Both the position numbers and the translations under genes were made by a program. The notes under the pieces were generated by a model that saw only the letters and a list, made by a program, of their open reading frames with translations, ran no database searches and had not been told where the DNA came from. Below are positions 7,204 to 17,207 of a stretch of DNA of 64,000 nt, piece after piece. The stretch comes from Clostridium ihumii AP5 (GTDB lineage Bacteria > Bacillota > Clostridia > Clostridiales > Clostridiaceae). Within the stretch, counting starts at the first letter, position 1, and each line of letters opens with the position of its first letter. The DNA lies in assembly GCF_000612845.1 (NCBI RefSeq), contig NZ_CCAT010000012.1:1-64000 (forward strand), given 5' to 3'.

Positions 7204-8133
7204 TTATCTACTATTCTTTTCATATGGCTGACCAGATGCTGCTGGTCCTTGAGTTTTTCCAACAAAACCAGCTAGTGCTAACATTGTTAGTATATATGGT
7301 ATTGCTGAATAGAACTCAGTTGGTAAAGACCATGTAAATCCTTGAGCAACGATTTGGAATGCTTCTCCAAATCCAAATAGTAAACATGCTCCAAGTATTC
7401 CAAATGGTTTCCAGTTACCAAATATAAGTGCAGCTAATGCAATAAATCCTCTTCCTGCAACCATGTTTTCTTTATATAGTGGTGTTATACCTAATGATAA
7501 TGCAGCTCCACCAAGGCCCGCTAACATTCCAGATATTATAACACATATATATCTAGTTTTATAAACATTTATTCCTAATGTATCTGCTGCTTTTGGATGC
7601 TCTCCAACAGATCTAACTCTTAATCCAAATGGTGTTTTGTAAATTACAAAGTAAGATACAAATACTAACACTATTGCTAATATAACAAACCAGTTTATCC
7701 CGCTTAAAAATGGTCCTATTACTGGTATACTTGCAACACTCTCTGGAACGTGGAATGGTAGTCCTTTAACTATATCTGTTTGACCACCTTTTCCAAACAA
7801 TCTAGTTATTAAGAAACTTGCAAGTGCTGTTGAAAATAAGTTTATCGCTGTACCTGATATAACTTGATCTGCTTTTAAGTTTACACTTAAGAAAGCATGT
7901 ATTAGTGCAAGAACACCTCCTGCAACCATACCTCCAAATATACCCATTACTGGGCTTCCAGTAACATGAGTTACATATACGGCAAAGAAGGCTCCCATTG
8001 TCATCATACCTTCCATACCTATATTTACTACACCTGATCTTTCTGAGAACATTCCACCAAGGGCAGCAAATAATAGAGGAGTAGCTATTCTTAACGTAGC
8101 TGTTATTAGTGATATAAAGTTAAAACTATCCAT
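7204..8133 (-). CDS. nupC: Nucleoside ABC transporter permease, second subunit
   Basis: A 309-residue, very hydrophobic inner membrane permease of the branched-chain amino acid/nucleoside class (BPD_transp_2). Typical motifs are RIATPLLFAALGGMFSERSG at the start, VVNIGMEGMM, and GLRVRSVGEHPKAADTLGIN, the cytoplasmic loop that contacts the ATPase. It pairs with the product of the gene that ends 8 bases into its start. Together with the ATPase and the lipoprotein it should import purine nucleosides. It is last in the operon, and its 3' end abuts the inserted element. The C-terminus (AASGQPYEKN) looks normal, so the gene does not appear truncated. Confidence 0.85.
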   Translation of the reverse strand: MDSFNFISLITATLRIATPLLFAALGGMFSERSGVVNIGMEGMMTMGAFFAVYVTHVTGSPVMGIFGGMVAGGVLALIHAFLSVNLKADQVISGTAINLFSTALASFLITRLFGKGGQTDIVKGLPFHVPESVASIPVIGPFLSGINWFVILAIVLVFVSYFVIYKTPFGLRVRSVGEHPKAADTLGINVYKTRYICVIISGMLAGLGGAALSLGITPLYKENMVAGRGFIALAALIFGNWKPFGILGACLLFGFGEAFQIVAQGFTWSLPTEFYSAIPYILTMLALAGFVGKTQGPAASGQPYEKNSR

Positions 8134-9211
8134 TTATTATCGCTCCTTTTTTCTTTTTCTCTTCAAAATGTTTCATAATGTAGTCTGTTGCAACAAATAT
8201 AATTATTATCGCTTGTATTAAAAATATTATTTCTTTAGGTATTCCATTTAATTGAAGTGCTCTTGCACTTGTATTTAATGCACCAAACAATACTGCTGAA
8301 GCTATACATCCAACTGGATTGCTCTTAGCTAATAATGCAACTGCTATACCATCAAATCCGTAAGCTGGTACTGCCATAAAGTCTTGTACCATATAAGTAA
8401 CACCTGAAACGTGTAATGCTCCACCAAGACCTGCTATAGCTCCTGAAAGTACCATTGCAAGAACTGCATTTTTCGCAACATTTATTCCACCATACTCTGC
8501 AGCATGTGGATTTATTCCAACTGCTCTGATTTCATATCCTACAGTAGTTTTCCATAATAACCAGAAAATAAATATTGCAACTATAACTGCAAATATAATT
8601 CCTATGTTTGCTGTAGAACCTTTAGAAAATCTCATAAGTTTTGCACTTTCCTGAATTATAGGAGTTCTTGCTTTTCCCGGAACTCCAAATGCAGTTTTAA
8701 GTATTACATAGTTAGATAGGAATAATGAAATATAATTAAGCATTATAGTATTTATAACTTCACTAGTTCCAAATTTAGCTTTTAATAGTCCAGGTATTCC
8801 TCCCCAAATTGTTCCTGCTATAATACCTGAAACTATCATTAATATTACATGAACTATTGGGTTTAATCCTGGAATTGTTCCAACAATTCCACCTGCTAAC
8901 ATACCTACAACGAACTGTCCACTTACCCCTATATTAAATAATCCTGTTTTAAATGCTATAGCATTCGCTACACCTGTGAATATAAGTGGCGTCACTTCTG
9001 ATATAGTATTTAATATATTTTTTTCATTTCCAAAGCTACCTTTCCATACTGTTCCTATTAAATCAGTAAGAGCTGTAAAATACTTTGTTATAGAGTATCC
9101 TTTCGCCCACATAACAAAGAACACTGATATAAATAATGAAAGAAGTATAGCTATAAAAGGAAACGCTACGGCTTTCCAATTTATTTTAAATCCTTTTGAC
9201 TGTTCAGCCAT
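8126..9211 (-). CDS. nupB: Nucleoside ABC transporter permease, first subunit
   Basis: A 361-residue permease with about ten membrane segments. Characteristic parts are EVTPLIFTGVANAIAFKTGL, FNIGVSGQFVVGMLAG and GYEIRAVGINPHAAEYGGIN, the last being the ATPase-contact loop. Its start overlaps the stop of the ATPase gene at 9211, and its end overlaps the second permease, so the three are tightly coupled. It has a longer hydrophilic N-terminus than its partner, as is usual for this subunit. Confidence 0.85.
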   Translation of the reverse strand: MAEQSKGFKINWKAVAFPFIAILLSLFISVFFVMWAKGYSITKYFTALTDLIGTVWKGSFGNEKNILNTISEVTPLIFTGVANAIAFKTGLFNIGVSGQFVVGMLAGGIVGTIPGLNPIVHVILMIVSGIIAGTIWGGIPGLLKAKFGTSEVINTIMLNYISLFLSNYVILKTAFGVPGKARTPIIQESAKLMRFSKGSTANIGIIFAVIVAIFIFWLLWKTTVGYEIRAVGINPHAAEYGGINVAKNAVLAMVLSGAIAGLGGALHVSGVTYMVQDFMAVPAYGFDGIAVALLAKSNPVGCIASAVLFGALNTSARALQLNGIPKEIIFLIQAIIIIFVATDYIMKHFEEKKKKGAIING

Positions 9212-10746
9212 TATTTTTCAACTCCTTCCTTGTTTTCATCTAATGTTCCACCAGCCATTAATATACCTAATTTTTGCTCATCAGCATCTTTTCTATCTAT
9301 GATGTCAACAATTTTTCCATCATACATAACTGCTATTCTATCTGATAAAGCTAAAATTTCATCCAACTCTAATGATACTAATAAAACGGCTTTTCCTTTA
9401 TCTCTTTCTCCAACTAATCTCTTATGTATATATTCAATAGCACCAACGTCTATTCCTCTCGTAGGTTGAGCTGCAATTAATAATTCTGGATCTTTATATA
9501 TCTCTCTCGCAGCAATTAGTTTCTGTTGATTTCCTCCTGACAATGCTGAAGCATTAACTGCATTATTTGGAGTTCTAACATCAAACTCTTCAATTAGTTT
9601 ATCACAATGTTTTTTAATATTATTGTAATTTAAAACTATTCCTTTACAGAATGGTTTTTCTTTATGCATTCCAAGAATAGAGTTTTCAAATAGTGAGTAC
9701 TTAAGTACTAACCCTCTTTTATGTCTATCCTCTGGGATATGAGCTACACCTGCTTTAATTATTTCTTTAGGTGTCTTTCCATATATATCTTTTTCATCTA
9801 CTGATATTTTTCCTTCTTTGGGCTTTCTAAGTCCAGTTAAAACCTCTAATAATTCTGTTTGTCCATTTCCATCTACACCAGCAATACCAAATATCTCTCC
9901 GCCAAAGACTTCAAAGTTTATATCTTTTATAACTTCCACTTTTCTTTGATCTATAGCTGATAAATTTTCTACATGTAAAACTCTTTTTCCTATTTTACAA
10001 GGATCCTTTTCTACAACTAGATTAACTTTTCTTCCAACCATTAGTTCTGCTAGTTCATCTATGTTTGTCTCCTTAGTTTGAACTGTTCCAGTTACTTTAC
10101 CTCTTCTTATAATTGTAACTCTATCACTCATTTTCATAACTTCTTTTAATTTATGAGTGATTAATATTACAGACTTTCCTTCTTTTTTCAAGTTATCTAT
10201 AATATTAGCAAGTTCTTCTATTTCTTGCGGTGTTAAAACTGCTGTAGGTTCATCTAATATTAATATTTCCGCTCCCCTATATAAGGCCTTTAATATTTCA
10301 ACTTTTTGTTGTTGTCCTACAGAAATATCTTCAATAACTGCATTTGGATCTATACTAAATCCATATTTTTCAGATATTGCCTCAACATCTTTTACCGCTT
10401 TTTTCAAGTCAAGTTTTATTCCTTTTTTAGGTTCTATACCAAGTATTATATTTTCTGCTACCGTAAAGTTGTTTACAAGCATAAAGTGTTGGTGAACCAT
10501 TCCTATTCCTAATTTTATAGCATCATTAGGATTTGTGATTTTTGCCAAATTTTCATTGACATATATCTCACCTTTTTCTGGTTGGTATAACCCATATAAA
10601 ATATTCATAAGGGTAGTCTTACCTGCCCCATTCTCACCAAGTAAAACGTGAGTTTCTCCTTTTAAAAGTTCAAAATCCACATTATCATTGGCAATAGTTC
10701 CAGGGAAAACTTTGGTTATACCTTTCATTTCTATTACCTTTTTCAT
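9211..10746 (-). CDS. nupA: Nucleoside ABC transporter ATPase (two fused ABC domains)
   Basis: A 511-residue protein with two ABC cassettes, as in simple-sugar and nucleoside importers. The first (about 5-240) has Walker A GENGAGKTTLMNIL, signature ISVGQQQKVEI and Walker B LILDEPTAVLTPQE. The second (about 260-500) has the degenerate Walker A GVDGNGQTEL, lacking the usual Lys, and the signature LSGGNQQKLI. This asymmetry is normal for the family. A ribosome site (GGAGG) precedes the ATG. It lies 254 bases downstream of the lipoprotein gene, with a terminator hairpin between them. Confidence 0.9.
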   Translation of the reverse strand: MKKVIEMKGITKVFPGTIANDNVDFELLKGETHVLLGENGAGKTTLMNILYGLYQPEKGEIYVNENLAKITNPNDAIKLGIGMVHQHFMLVNNFTVAENIILGIEPKKGIKLDLKKAVKDVEAISEKYGFSIDPNAVIEDISVGQQQKVEILKALYRGAEILILDEPTAVLTPQEIEELANIIDNLKKEGKSVILITHKLKEVMKMSDRVTIIRRGKVTGTVQTKETNIDELAELMVGRKVNLVVEKDPCKIGKRVLHVENLSAIDQRKVEVIKDINFEVFGGEIFGIAGVDGNGQTELLEVLTGLRKPKEGKISVDEKDIYGKTPKEIIKAGVAHIPEDRHKRGLVLKYSLFENSILGMHKEKPFCKGIVLNYNNIKKHCDKLIEEFDVRTPNNAVNASALSGGNQQKLIAAREIYKDPELLIAAQPTRGIDVGAIEYIHKRLVGERDKGKAVLLVSLELDEILALSDRIAVMYDGKIVDIIDRKDADEQKLGILMAGGTLDENKEGVEK

Positions 10747-10947
10747 TCCGTTTCCTCCTTATACTAATAACCTACCACTTATTAGTAATTTACATCTCAT
10801 ACTTATTTAAGCCTACCATAATTATAATATTAAAAATAATAATTCAAAATACAATTTACTATTTATTTAGAATTTCTCACAATTAATCTAAAAAAAATTA
10901 ACATTTTGATTTATTATTTTGATTTTCTTAAAACCACTTTTTTATTA

Positions 10948-10983
10948 AAAGAAGCTAGATGTAACTAGACACCTAGCTTCTTT
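10948..10983 (-). terminator. Hairpin between the lipoprotein and ATPase genes
   Basis: An 11-bp stem (AAAGAAGCTAG / CTAGCTTCTTT) lies just after the lipoprotein stop codon. No long T-run follows on the minus strand, so it is probably a leaky terminator or 3' stabiliser that gives more binding protein than membrane subunits. That is common in ABC operons. Confidence 0.55.
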
Positions 10984-11000
10984 AAACTTATATATTAAAA

Positions 11001-12128
11001 CTATTTAAATTCCATTACACCTTTTCTGTCTTCTGGAACTTTAACTTCGCCTTTTACTATTTTATCTTCATATTCTTTTACTATTTTTATAACATCTTCT
11101 GGAGTGTTTTTATTTGTAGTTTCAGCTATACCAACTCCGCCTTCTTTTAAGCCAAGAACTTTATGTTCAGCTTTGAAGCTTCCATCTTTTAATTCTTTTA
11201 TAGCTTCGTATGTTCCAAGGTCAACTCTTTTTATCATTGAAGATAAGATTACATCAGCATATTCTGGAACTGATAATGATTGATCCATATCAACTCCGAT
11301 TGCCCATACTGCATTTCCTTTATCTTTTATTTCTTTAGCAGCTTTGAACATTCCAATTCCAACTCCACCAGCAGCATGATATATAACATCACAGCCTGAA
11401 TCATATAATGATTTAGCTATTTCATATCCTTTGTTTGTATCTGAGAATGAATCAGCATATTTTACGTTTGATCCTGGTTTTGTTCCATCAGCACTTTCTA
11501 ATCCTTTTGCAGCTTCTGGGTTAACTGCTTTAACACCAGCAGCAAATCCTGATTCAAATTTATTTATTGTAGGTAGGTCTTTTCCACCTATAAATCCTAT
11601 TTTATTTGTTTTTGTCATTTTACCAGCTATTACTCCCATTAAGAAAGAACCTTCTTCTTCTTTGAATGTAATAGACATTACGTTATCTACTCCATCTGCT
11701 TCTTTATCTATAACTTCATCAATTATAGCAAATTTAGAATCAGTATTGTTTTTTGCAATATTAATCATTGCTTCTTTTAATTGGAATCCAATTCCGAATG
11801 TTAATTGTGAACCAGCATCAACTAAAGCTTGTAGATTTGGCTCATAATCTTCTTTCTTTTGAGATTCTATTGGTTTATATTCTACACCAAACTCTTCAAC
11901 TGCTTTTTTTACTCCAGCGTCAGCTGATTGGTTAAATGATTTATCATTTAATCCACCTTCATCAGTTGCTAATCCAACCATTATTTTTTCATTGCTATCG
12001 CCTTTAGCTTCTTCTTTTTTATCTGCTCCATTGTTTGCACCATTGTTTGCAGCATTGCCACAACCAACTAAAACTGAAGCACTTAACATAGTTGCTGTTA
12101 GTATTGCTACTAATCTTTTAACTTTCAT
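11001..12128 (-). CDS. BmpA/PnrA-family nucleoside-binding lipoprotein
   Basis: A 375-residue surface lipoprotein. It has a signal peptide with lipobox LVGC (Cys at residue 23), then a low-complexity linker of Asn, Ala and Gly, then the PBP1-like binding fold. Family motifs are GLATDEGGLNDKSFNQSAD, GIGFQLKEAM, IGFIGGKDLP, IYHAAGGVGIGMF, GVDMDQ and SMIKRVDLG. It should bind purine nucleosides and deliver them to the permease pair downstream. AGGAGG precedes the ATG. I looked for a purine riboswitch upstream and saw none. Confidence 0.9.
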   Translation of the reverse strand: MKVKRLVAILTATMLSASVLVGCGNAANNGANNGADKKEEAKGDSNEKIMVGLATDEGGLNDKSFNQSADAGVKKAVEEFGVEYKPIESQKKEDYEPNLQALVDAGSQLTFGIGFQLKEAMINIAKNNTDSKFAIIDEVIDKEADGVDNVMSITFKEEEGSFLMGVIAGKMTKTNKIGFIGGKDLPTINKFESGFAAGVKAVNPEAAKGLESADGTKPGSNVKYADSFSDTNKGYEIAKSLYDSGCDVIYHAAGGVGIGMFKAAKEIKDKGNAVWAIGVDMDQSLSVPEYADVILSSMIKRVDLGTYEAIKELKDGSFKAEHKVLGLKEGGVGIAETTNKNTPEDVIKIVKEYEDKIVKGEVKVPEDRKGVMEFK

Positions 12129-12772
12129 AAAACTAACCTCCTAAGATTACACTTAATTATATGTCTGAATATGAAAACATGCTAATTTTCTGCATATTTT
12201 CAATATATATAATTCTTTTATAATTCTCTTTAATATTATAATTAAAAATCATATATTTATTCAACTGTTTTTCGTTTAAAAGTTTAAATTAATAAAAAGA
12301 TAGCACATATGTAAAGTTTTTTTATTATCAATTAAATTTTTAAACATACTTTTTTATAATATGACAAAAATATAATATACTCTTTGTTTTTTTATTTAGT
12401 ATGTTGTACACTAAAACTCCTTTTGTAATATACTATATTTTTTTAAATTATACAAGTACTTTTTAATACACTTAAAATTCTGTTTTATATGACTTTTTAG
12501 AATTATATATATATTTGTCGTTTAATTTATTATCGCATCACTTTTATGAATATGTAAAGTTATTTTTTTAATATTTCACATTTTTTTATAATAAATTTAT
12601 AATTATCATTTATGATTTTTTCTCTGATGGATTGTTTTTGTTCCCAGTTGTATAGTTTATTTTTTCTTTATAAATAACTTTATAATATTCAATTTGAATT
12701 TTTTCTTCCTATATATATATGCATTTTAAATATACATTTATGTGTATTTATCTTTTATTGTTTAACGTAAAT
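12129..12772. other. Gene-free AT-rich gap
   Basis: About 640 bases between the lipoprotein promoter region and the glycine reductase operon terminator. It is extremely T-rich on the plus strand, with no coding frame, no recognisable riboswitch and no repeat. A TATAAT at about 12155 on the minus strand may belong to the lipoprotein promoter, but I see no clear -35. Confidence 0.5.
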
Positions 12773-12799
12773 TTTGACTGAGCAAAATGCTCAGTCAAA
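12773..12799 (-). terminator. Terminator-like hairpin after grdD
   Basis: A perfect stem TTTGACTGAGCA / TGCTCAGTCAAA with a minimal loop starts directly after the grdD stop codon. It marks the end of the glycine reductase operon. The T-run after it is weak, so it may protect the 3' end as much as terminate. Confidence 0.7.
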
Positions 12800-12800
12800 T

Positions 12801-13964
12801 CTATGCTAAATATTCAGCTTTTTTCAAAACTTCTTTTGCCTTATCAAGTTCGTCTTCAGATACAAGTACTATAGGACCTGTACAGCCCATTCCACTTTCT
12901 GAATAAATGTTTTCTTTCCATAAAGCTTTACATGCATTTTCAAGTTCTAATATATCTATTCCAGCGATTGATGCAGTTACAACCTTTTTAGGTGGAATTT
13001 TAACTTCTTCTTCACTTTCTACCTTAACTGCTTTCTTAGCAGTTTTATCTATGAATTCTTGAAGTCCTTTTTCATTCGCCTTTTTAAACTCATTTCTTGC
13101 AATATCTAAAACTTTATTTTCTGCACAAGTTGCACAGTATCTTAATGCTTCTGCTATTAAAGGTGCTCCTGATGCCCTTGAAACTATATTAACAAGTTTA
13201 TCATAATTTTCTCCTACACCTGGGCCATATCCTGCCCCAACTGTTTCATAGTTTCCACCAGTTGTAAATGAAGAAAATACTTTAACAAGTAAGTTTCCTG
13301 TTAAAGAATCACAAACCATAACATCTGGTGTTCCTGCTAATAAATCGTTTCCTCTCATAACAGCTCCACCATCAGCTCTTAGTGAACTTGCAAATTCAAA
13401 TTCATATCCAGCTTCTTTAACTTCATTTAATATTCTTTCTACTTGTCTAGCACCATCTAAATTTAATATACCAACTTTAGGATTTTTTATTCCATTAGCT
13501 TTAGCTACTGAAATTCCTGATATTGCATTTTTAACCATTCCTTCAACTCTGTTAGTTGATGTAGTTCCTGTTGTAGTTGCTAATATCATTTCCTTACCTA
13601 ATCCTGGAGTTAAAACTCTACCTATAGTAGACACTCCTATTGGAAAATCAAAGTGTTGAGTTACACAACCATCTAACTCTCCATTTTCTAGCATTTCAGT
13701 CATTTTTTTATGACCTGCTTCTGGAGAATCAACTTCCACTACTTCAAAATCTCCATCTACTTTTGTTCCTATTAAAACTATATCAAAATCACCATATTTA
13801 TTTTTGCAAAGCTCCGCTGCTTTAACCATTTCTTCTACACCGTGCTCTGAACCTAATATAGTTAAGCCAATTCTTGCTCTTTTTTTGAATTGACCACTTT
13901 TTATCCCATTAGCAATATCATTAAATACTTCTGCAATCATTGCCTTAGTTGAATTTTGGCTCAT
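12801..13964 (-). CDS. grdD: Glycine reductase complex protein C, subunit GrdD
   Basis: GrdD and GrdC form protein C, which takes the Se-carboxymethyl group from GrdA and releases acetyl phosphate. The 387-residue sequence shows GSEHGVEEMVKAAE and VVDSLTGNLL-type segments (VMVCDSLTGN), resembling phosphate acyltransferases of the PlsX/FabH group. The Cys in SGMGCTGP at about residue 361 is at the place of the acetyl-thioester Cys known for this subunit. AGGGGTG precedes the ATG. It is the last gene of the operon, separated from grdC by a 12-bp hairpin. Confidence 0.95.
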   Translation of the reverse strand: MSQNSTKAMIAEVFNDIANGIKSGQFKKRARIGLTILGSEHGVEEMVKAAELCKNKYGDFDIVLIGTKVDGDFEVVEVDSPEAGHKKMTEMLENGELDGCVTQHFDFPIGVSTIGRVLTPGLGKEMILATTTGTTSTNRVEGMVKNAISGISVAKANGIKNPKVGILNLDGARQVERILNEVKEAGYEFEFASSLRADGGAVMRGNDLLAGTPDVMVCDSLTGNLLVKVFSSFTTGGNYETVGAGYGPGVGENYDKLVNIVSRASGAPLIAEALRYCATCAENKVLDIARNEFKKANEKGLQEFIDKTAKKAVKVESEEEVKIPPKKVVTASIAGIDILELENACKALWKENIYSESGMGCTGPIVLVSEDELDKAKEVLKKAEYLA

Positions 13965-13982
13965 ATTTACACCCCTTTTCTA

Positions 13983-14018
13983 AAGTATAGTTCCTCCATA
14001 TTAAAAGGAACTATACTT
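13983..14018 (-). other. Intercistronic hairpin grdC/grdD
   Basis: A 12-bp perfect stem (AAGTATAGTTCC / GGAACTATACTT) with a 12-base loop lies between grdC and grdD, ending just before the grdD ribosome site. The loop and 3' arm contain GGAGG, which might act as a decoy or be masked. It could set relative mRNA stability. Confidence 0.6.
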
Positions 14019-14028
14019 AAAAATTTAA

Positions 14029-15567
14029 TTATTCCATATCTTTTGCTAAGAATGTAGCAAAGTCTTTCATTGCATCTGCAACCATTGATTTAACTTCGTC
14101 TTTACTGATTCCTGCATTTTCTTCTACAACACCTGTATTTTTCTCAACTAGTATAGATACACCATCAAATAGATTAGTCATTCTTCCTAAGAATAAACTT
14201 CCTTTACCTATTATCATAAAGTTATTTAATTTTCCTTCCTTTATGTGATCTATTCCATGTCCTATTACTGGCACTCCTGAAGGTATATGTCCTTGAGTTG
14301 GTGCAAATCCTGGATATCCATGTTCTTTTACGAATCCTGGTAATTCTTTTCTTTCTAATTGTCCTTTTTTAACAGCTAATGCTCCTATCATTTTATAGTT
14401 TTGTGTTGGAACATCTCCAGCTCCTGCTGGTTCTGTTATATCTGGTGTTTGCATTTCTGGTGCAAATTTATCTACATCTGTTATTTTTATTCCATTTTTA
14501 GTTAATGGATCAAGAACTAATGCTTCTAATACAGCTTGTGGTGAAGCACCATGTCCTATTGTGTGTCTTCCAATTACATCTGTTCTTAATATTGGACTAA
14601 CACCATCATTTTGAGATACTAATACTGCAAATCCGCCTAAGCAATCTTCAAGTACTGGCATATCTTTTTTAACATGATCTCTACCATTCATTCCAAGTTT
14701 AGCTGTAGCTCCTCCAGCTATAACTAAAACATTTTTATATATTCCACTTTTAACAAGTGATGCTGCTGTAATTAATGAGTGTGATGGTCCTGCACAGAAT
14801 CCTCTCATATCAGCTCCAGTTGCTCCTGTTAATCCAACAACTTCTCCTATTGATTTAGCTATATTTCCGCCACCTCTTTGGTTCATGTCTCCTATAGCTT
14901 CTTCTGAACATTCAATTATATATTCAATTTCTTCTACAGGTACATCTAAGTTATCAACTAAATGTAATCCTGCTAAAACACCAGAAGACTTAACTGCTAA
15001 GTTTTCTAGCATATAGTGAGCTGATAAGTTTGGATCTATTTCGTGAGCTCTTCTTACACATCCAACTAATTTTCCATCTATATATAGACCTTCTGCTCCT
15101 ACATTATTAACTAAATCTTCAATTTTAGAAATTTCATCACCAACAACTTTTTCAGCTTTGTCAGCTATTAATTTATGTTTAGTTAATTTTTCTCTTGTTT
15201 CATTTGCAAAACTTTCTTCTAATATAACTAAATCAAATACGTCACATATTTTCATAAGTCCATAGAATTCATCTTGTGGCATAACTTCTCCAAATTTACC
15301 AAATCTATTTGCATTTTCAACATTTTTTCCAAACCAAGGTCTTGGCATTTCACTTAATTCATCTGGAGTTAAGTTTCCTATATAAGTTTGGTTTGGTGCA
15401 TAAGCTACAACTTCCTCATATGGTCTTAAATGATCTTTTAAAGCTTTTAAATATTCTGACCCCGGATTAGTTTGTCTTTCTGCTGTTTGAGTTGTTCCAT
15501 TATGTATTACCATATCTGGAGTGTTAACTAATATATATGCTGCTTTTTTTAATACTGGAAAATTCAT
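14029..15567 (-). CDS. grdC: Glycine reductase complex protein C, subunit GrdC
   Basis: A 512-residue subunit of protein C. It has a thiolase/ketoacyl-ACP synthase-like fold, with motifs GLTGATGADMRGFCAGP (with the reactive Cys of the family), GHGASPQAVLEAL and PTQGHIPSGVPVIGHG. The open frame continues upstream to 15609, but AGGGAGG lies about 11 bases before the ATG at 15567, and the length then matches known GrdC. It is followed closely by grdD and preceded by a 220-base gap with a strong hairpin. Confidence 0.95.
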   Translation of the reverse strand: MNFPVLKKAAYILVNTPDMVIHNGTTQTAERQTNPGSEYLKALKDHLRPYEEVVAYAPNQTYIGNLTPDELSEMPRPWFGKNVENANRFGKFGEVMPQDEFYGLMKICDVFDLVILEESFANETREKLTKHKLIADKAEKVVGDEISKIEDLVNNVGAEGLYIDGKLVGCVRRAHEIDPNLSAHYMLENLAVKSSGVLAGLHLVDNLDVPVEEIEYIIECSEEAIGDMNQRGGGNIAKSIGEVVGLTGATGADMRGFCAGPSHSLITAASLVKSGIYKNVLVIAGGATAKLGMNGRDHVKKDMPVLEDCLGGFAVLVSQNDGVSPILRTDVIGRHTIGHGASPQAVLEALVLDPLTKNGIKITDVDKFAPEMQTPDITEPAGAGDVPTQNYKMIGALAVKKGQLERKELPGFVKEHGYPGFAPTQGHIPSGVPVIGHGIDHIKEGKLNNFMIIGKGSLFLGRMTNLFDGVSILVEKNTGVVEENAGISKDEVKSMVADAMKDFATFLAKDME

Positions 15568-15730
15568 GATTTTAAAACCTCCCTTTATACTCAAGTGAAT
15601 ATAATTCACATTTTTTACTCTTATTAATATTATCTAAATCATGATAGATAATCTAAAATATACAAGCTACTTGTTTTAAATTTTTCTTGCATATTTTACA
15701 TCATCTAATAATTTAACTATTATGAAATTT

Positions 15731-15770
15731 TAAAATAATCAGGGAACAGATTCGTTCCCTAATTATTTTA
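15731..15770 (-). other. Intercistronic hairpin grdB/grdC
   Basis: A long stem (arms near AAAATAATTAGGGAAC and GTTCCCTGATTATTTT, one mismatch) lies 22 bases after the grdB stop. The run TTTT at its end could cause partial termination. It separates the selenoprotein part of the operon from protein C genes. Confidence 0.65.
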
Positions 15771-15791
15771 TATTATTAAAATTTTACAATT

Positions 15792-17096
15792 TTATTCAAA
15801 TATTTTTTGTCCATCTACTGGAGTTTGTAATGCTATTAATGCTTTTTCTACTAAGTGTTTTCTTAAAGCATATTCATCTTCCTTGCTTAATGCAGGGTTT
15901 CCTAGTGGGTGAGGTATTGCTATTGTTGGTACTATTCTATTAGCTCCAACAGTTAAAGAAACTGGAGTTATTGTACACATGTGTACTACTGGTAATCCAG
16001 CTCTTTCTATTTCTTTTACTAGCGTTGCTCCGCAACGTGTACAAGTTCCTCACGTAGAAGTTAATATAACTGCATCTACACCATCAGCTATTAATTCTTT
16101 AGCTGCATATTCACCATATTTCTTAGTAGAAGCAACAGCTGTTCCATTACCTACTGTTGAATAGTAATATCTGTGTAAAGAACCTATTTTACCTTCTTTT
16201 TCCATTTCTCTTAATACATCAACTGGTATTACTCTATCTGGATCTTCATTTGCATATACTGGATCGTGTCCACCATGAGCTGTTTCATGAGTTTCACTTG
16301 TTAAATCCATTATACCTTCTATATCATATTTACCAATTTTTGATGCACTTGATGATTCAATATGATCTGGATTTCCTTTTGGAACTATACCACCAGATGT
16401 AACTATAGCAATTTTAGCTTTAGTTATATCTTTTATTGGAGGATTTGGCTCTACTCTATCAAAGTTAGGCATTTTAAATTCTGTTACAAATTCTTCACCT
16501 TTTAATTTTTTAACAAGCATATCTACTGCTCTCTTAGAACCTCTTTCAGTTGCGAAGAAATTTTTTCTTACGCCTCTTTCAATATATCCTTCTTCAGCTG
16601 GTGATCCAATCTCTTCACCTTTAGCTAATTTTATAGCTAATTTAGCCATTGATGGAAGGGCAGCTCTCATACCAACAGCACTATTTCTAGTAGATACTAT
16701 ATGAACATATTTTTTGTACATATCAGCACCTGGGTTTTCTATATACATCGCTGTTAAAACTGGTATATTTAAACTTTCTTTAACTGCTGTAGATACGTCA
16801 CCACAAGCAACTCCATATCTACCTGCATTAAATGCTGGACCAGCTATAAACATATCTGGCTCGTATTTTTTAACCATTTCTAATATTTCTTTTTTAGCTT
16901 CTTCTGTATTTTCAGCAAAATATGAGTCACCACATATTACAGTTGCAACTATTTCTGCTCCTTCTTTTTTTAATAATCCGTTAAGACCCATTCCTGGTCC
17001 AACAAATCCTTCACGAACTTCTGGTTTATAATCAGCTTTTTCTTCTCCACCTATTCCAGCGTAAAACTGATTTATATAATGAACTACTTTTATCAT
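15792..17096 (-). CDS. grdB: Glycine reductase protein B, selenoprotein subunit GrdB (TGA read as Sec)
   Basis: Protein B binds glycine as a Schiff base and hands its carboxymethyl group to the selenium of GrdA. The frame has one in-frame TGA at 16050-16052 (codon 349) in the context TST-U-GTCTRCGATL, the active-site Sec of GrdB; the protein is then 434 residues, the usual size. It starts MIKVVHYINQFYAGIGGEEK. An upstream in-frame ATG at 17120 is rejected because AGGGGG lies 6 bases before the ATG at 17096. A naive translation gives two fragments, 17096-16050 and 15980-15792. It follows grdA after a 111-base gap with a hairpin. The glycine-specific assignment rests on operon context; sarcosine and betaine paralogues are similar. 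Confidence 0.96.
16023..16037 (-). promoter_or_regulatory. Candidate SECIS hairpin of grdB
   Basis: Twelve bases after the TGA, the mRNA can form CGUUGC-GGA-GCAACG, a perfect 6-bp stem with a GGA loop. Bacterial SECIS elements lie just downstream of the UGA within the coding region and bind SelB. Position and perfection fit; function is inferred. Confidence 0.6.
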
Positions 17097-17119
17097 GGTT
17101 TTCCCCCTTTCATTGGGCA

Positions 17120-17154
17120 TTGACCCGTGAAATCTAAAATGTTTTCAGGGTCAA
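17120..17154 (-). other. Intercistronic hairpin grdA/grdB
   Basis: Arms TTGACCC-TGAAA and TTTCA-GGGTCAA (one bulged C) pair around a 10-base loop, 24 bases upstream of the grdB start. It may separate stability of the highly expressed small grdA message from grdB. Confidence 0.6.
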
Positions 17155-17207
17155 AAAACAATTTCTATTTCTTCCGTATTTTATATTTTTACTTTATATA
17201 TTTTAAA

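Noticed and set aside
12129-12300. Purine riboswitch before the nucleoside lipoprotein gene
   Set aside because: I looked for the conserved three-way junction core on the minus strand and did not find it.
15792-17096. Apparent nonsense or frameshift pseudogene splitting grdB
   Set aside because: The break is a single in-frame TGA in the known selenocysteine context, and both sides align to one GrdB protein of normal length.
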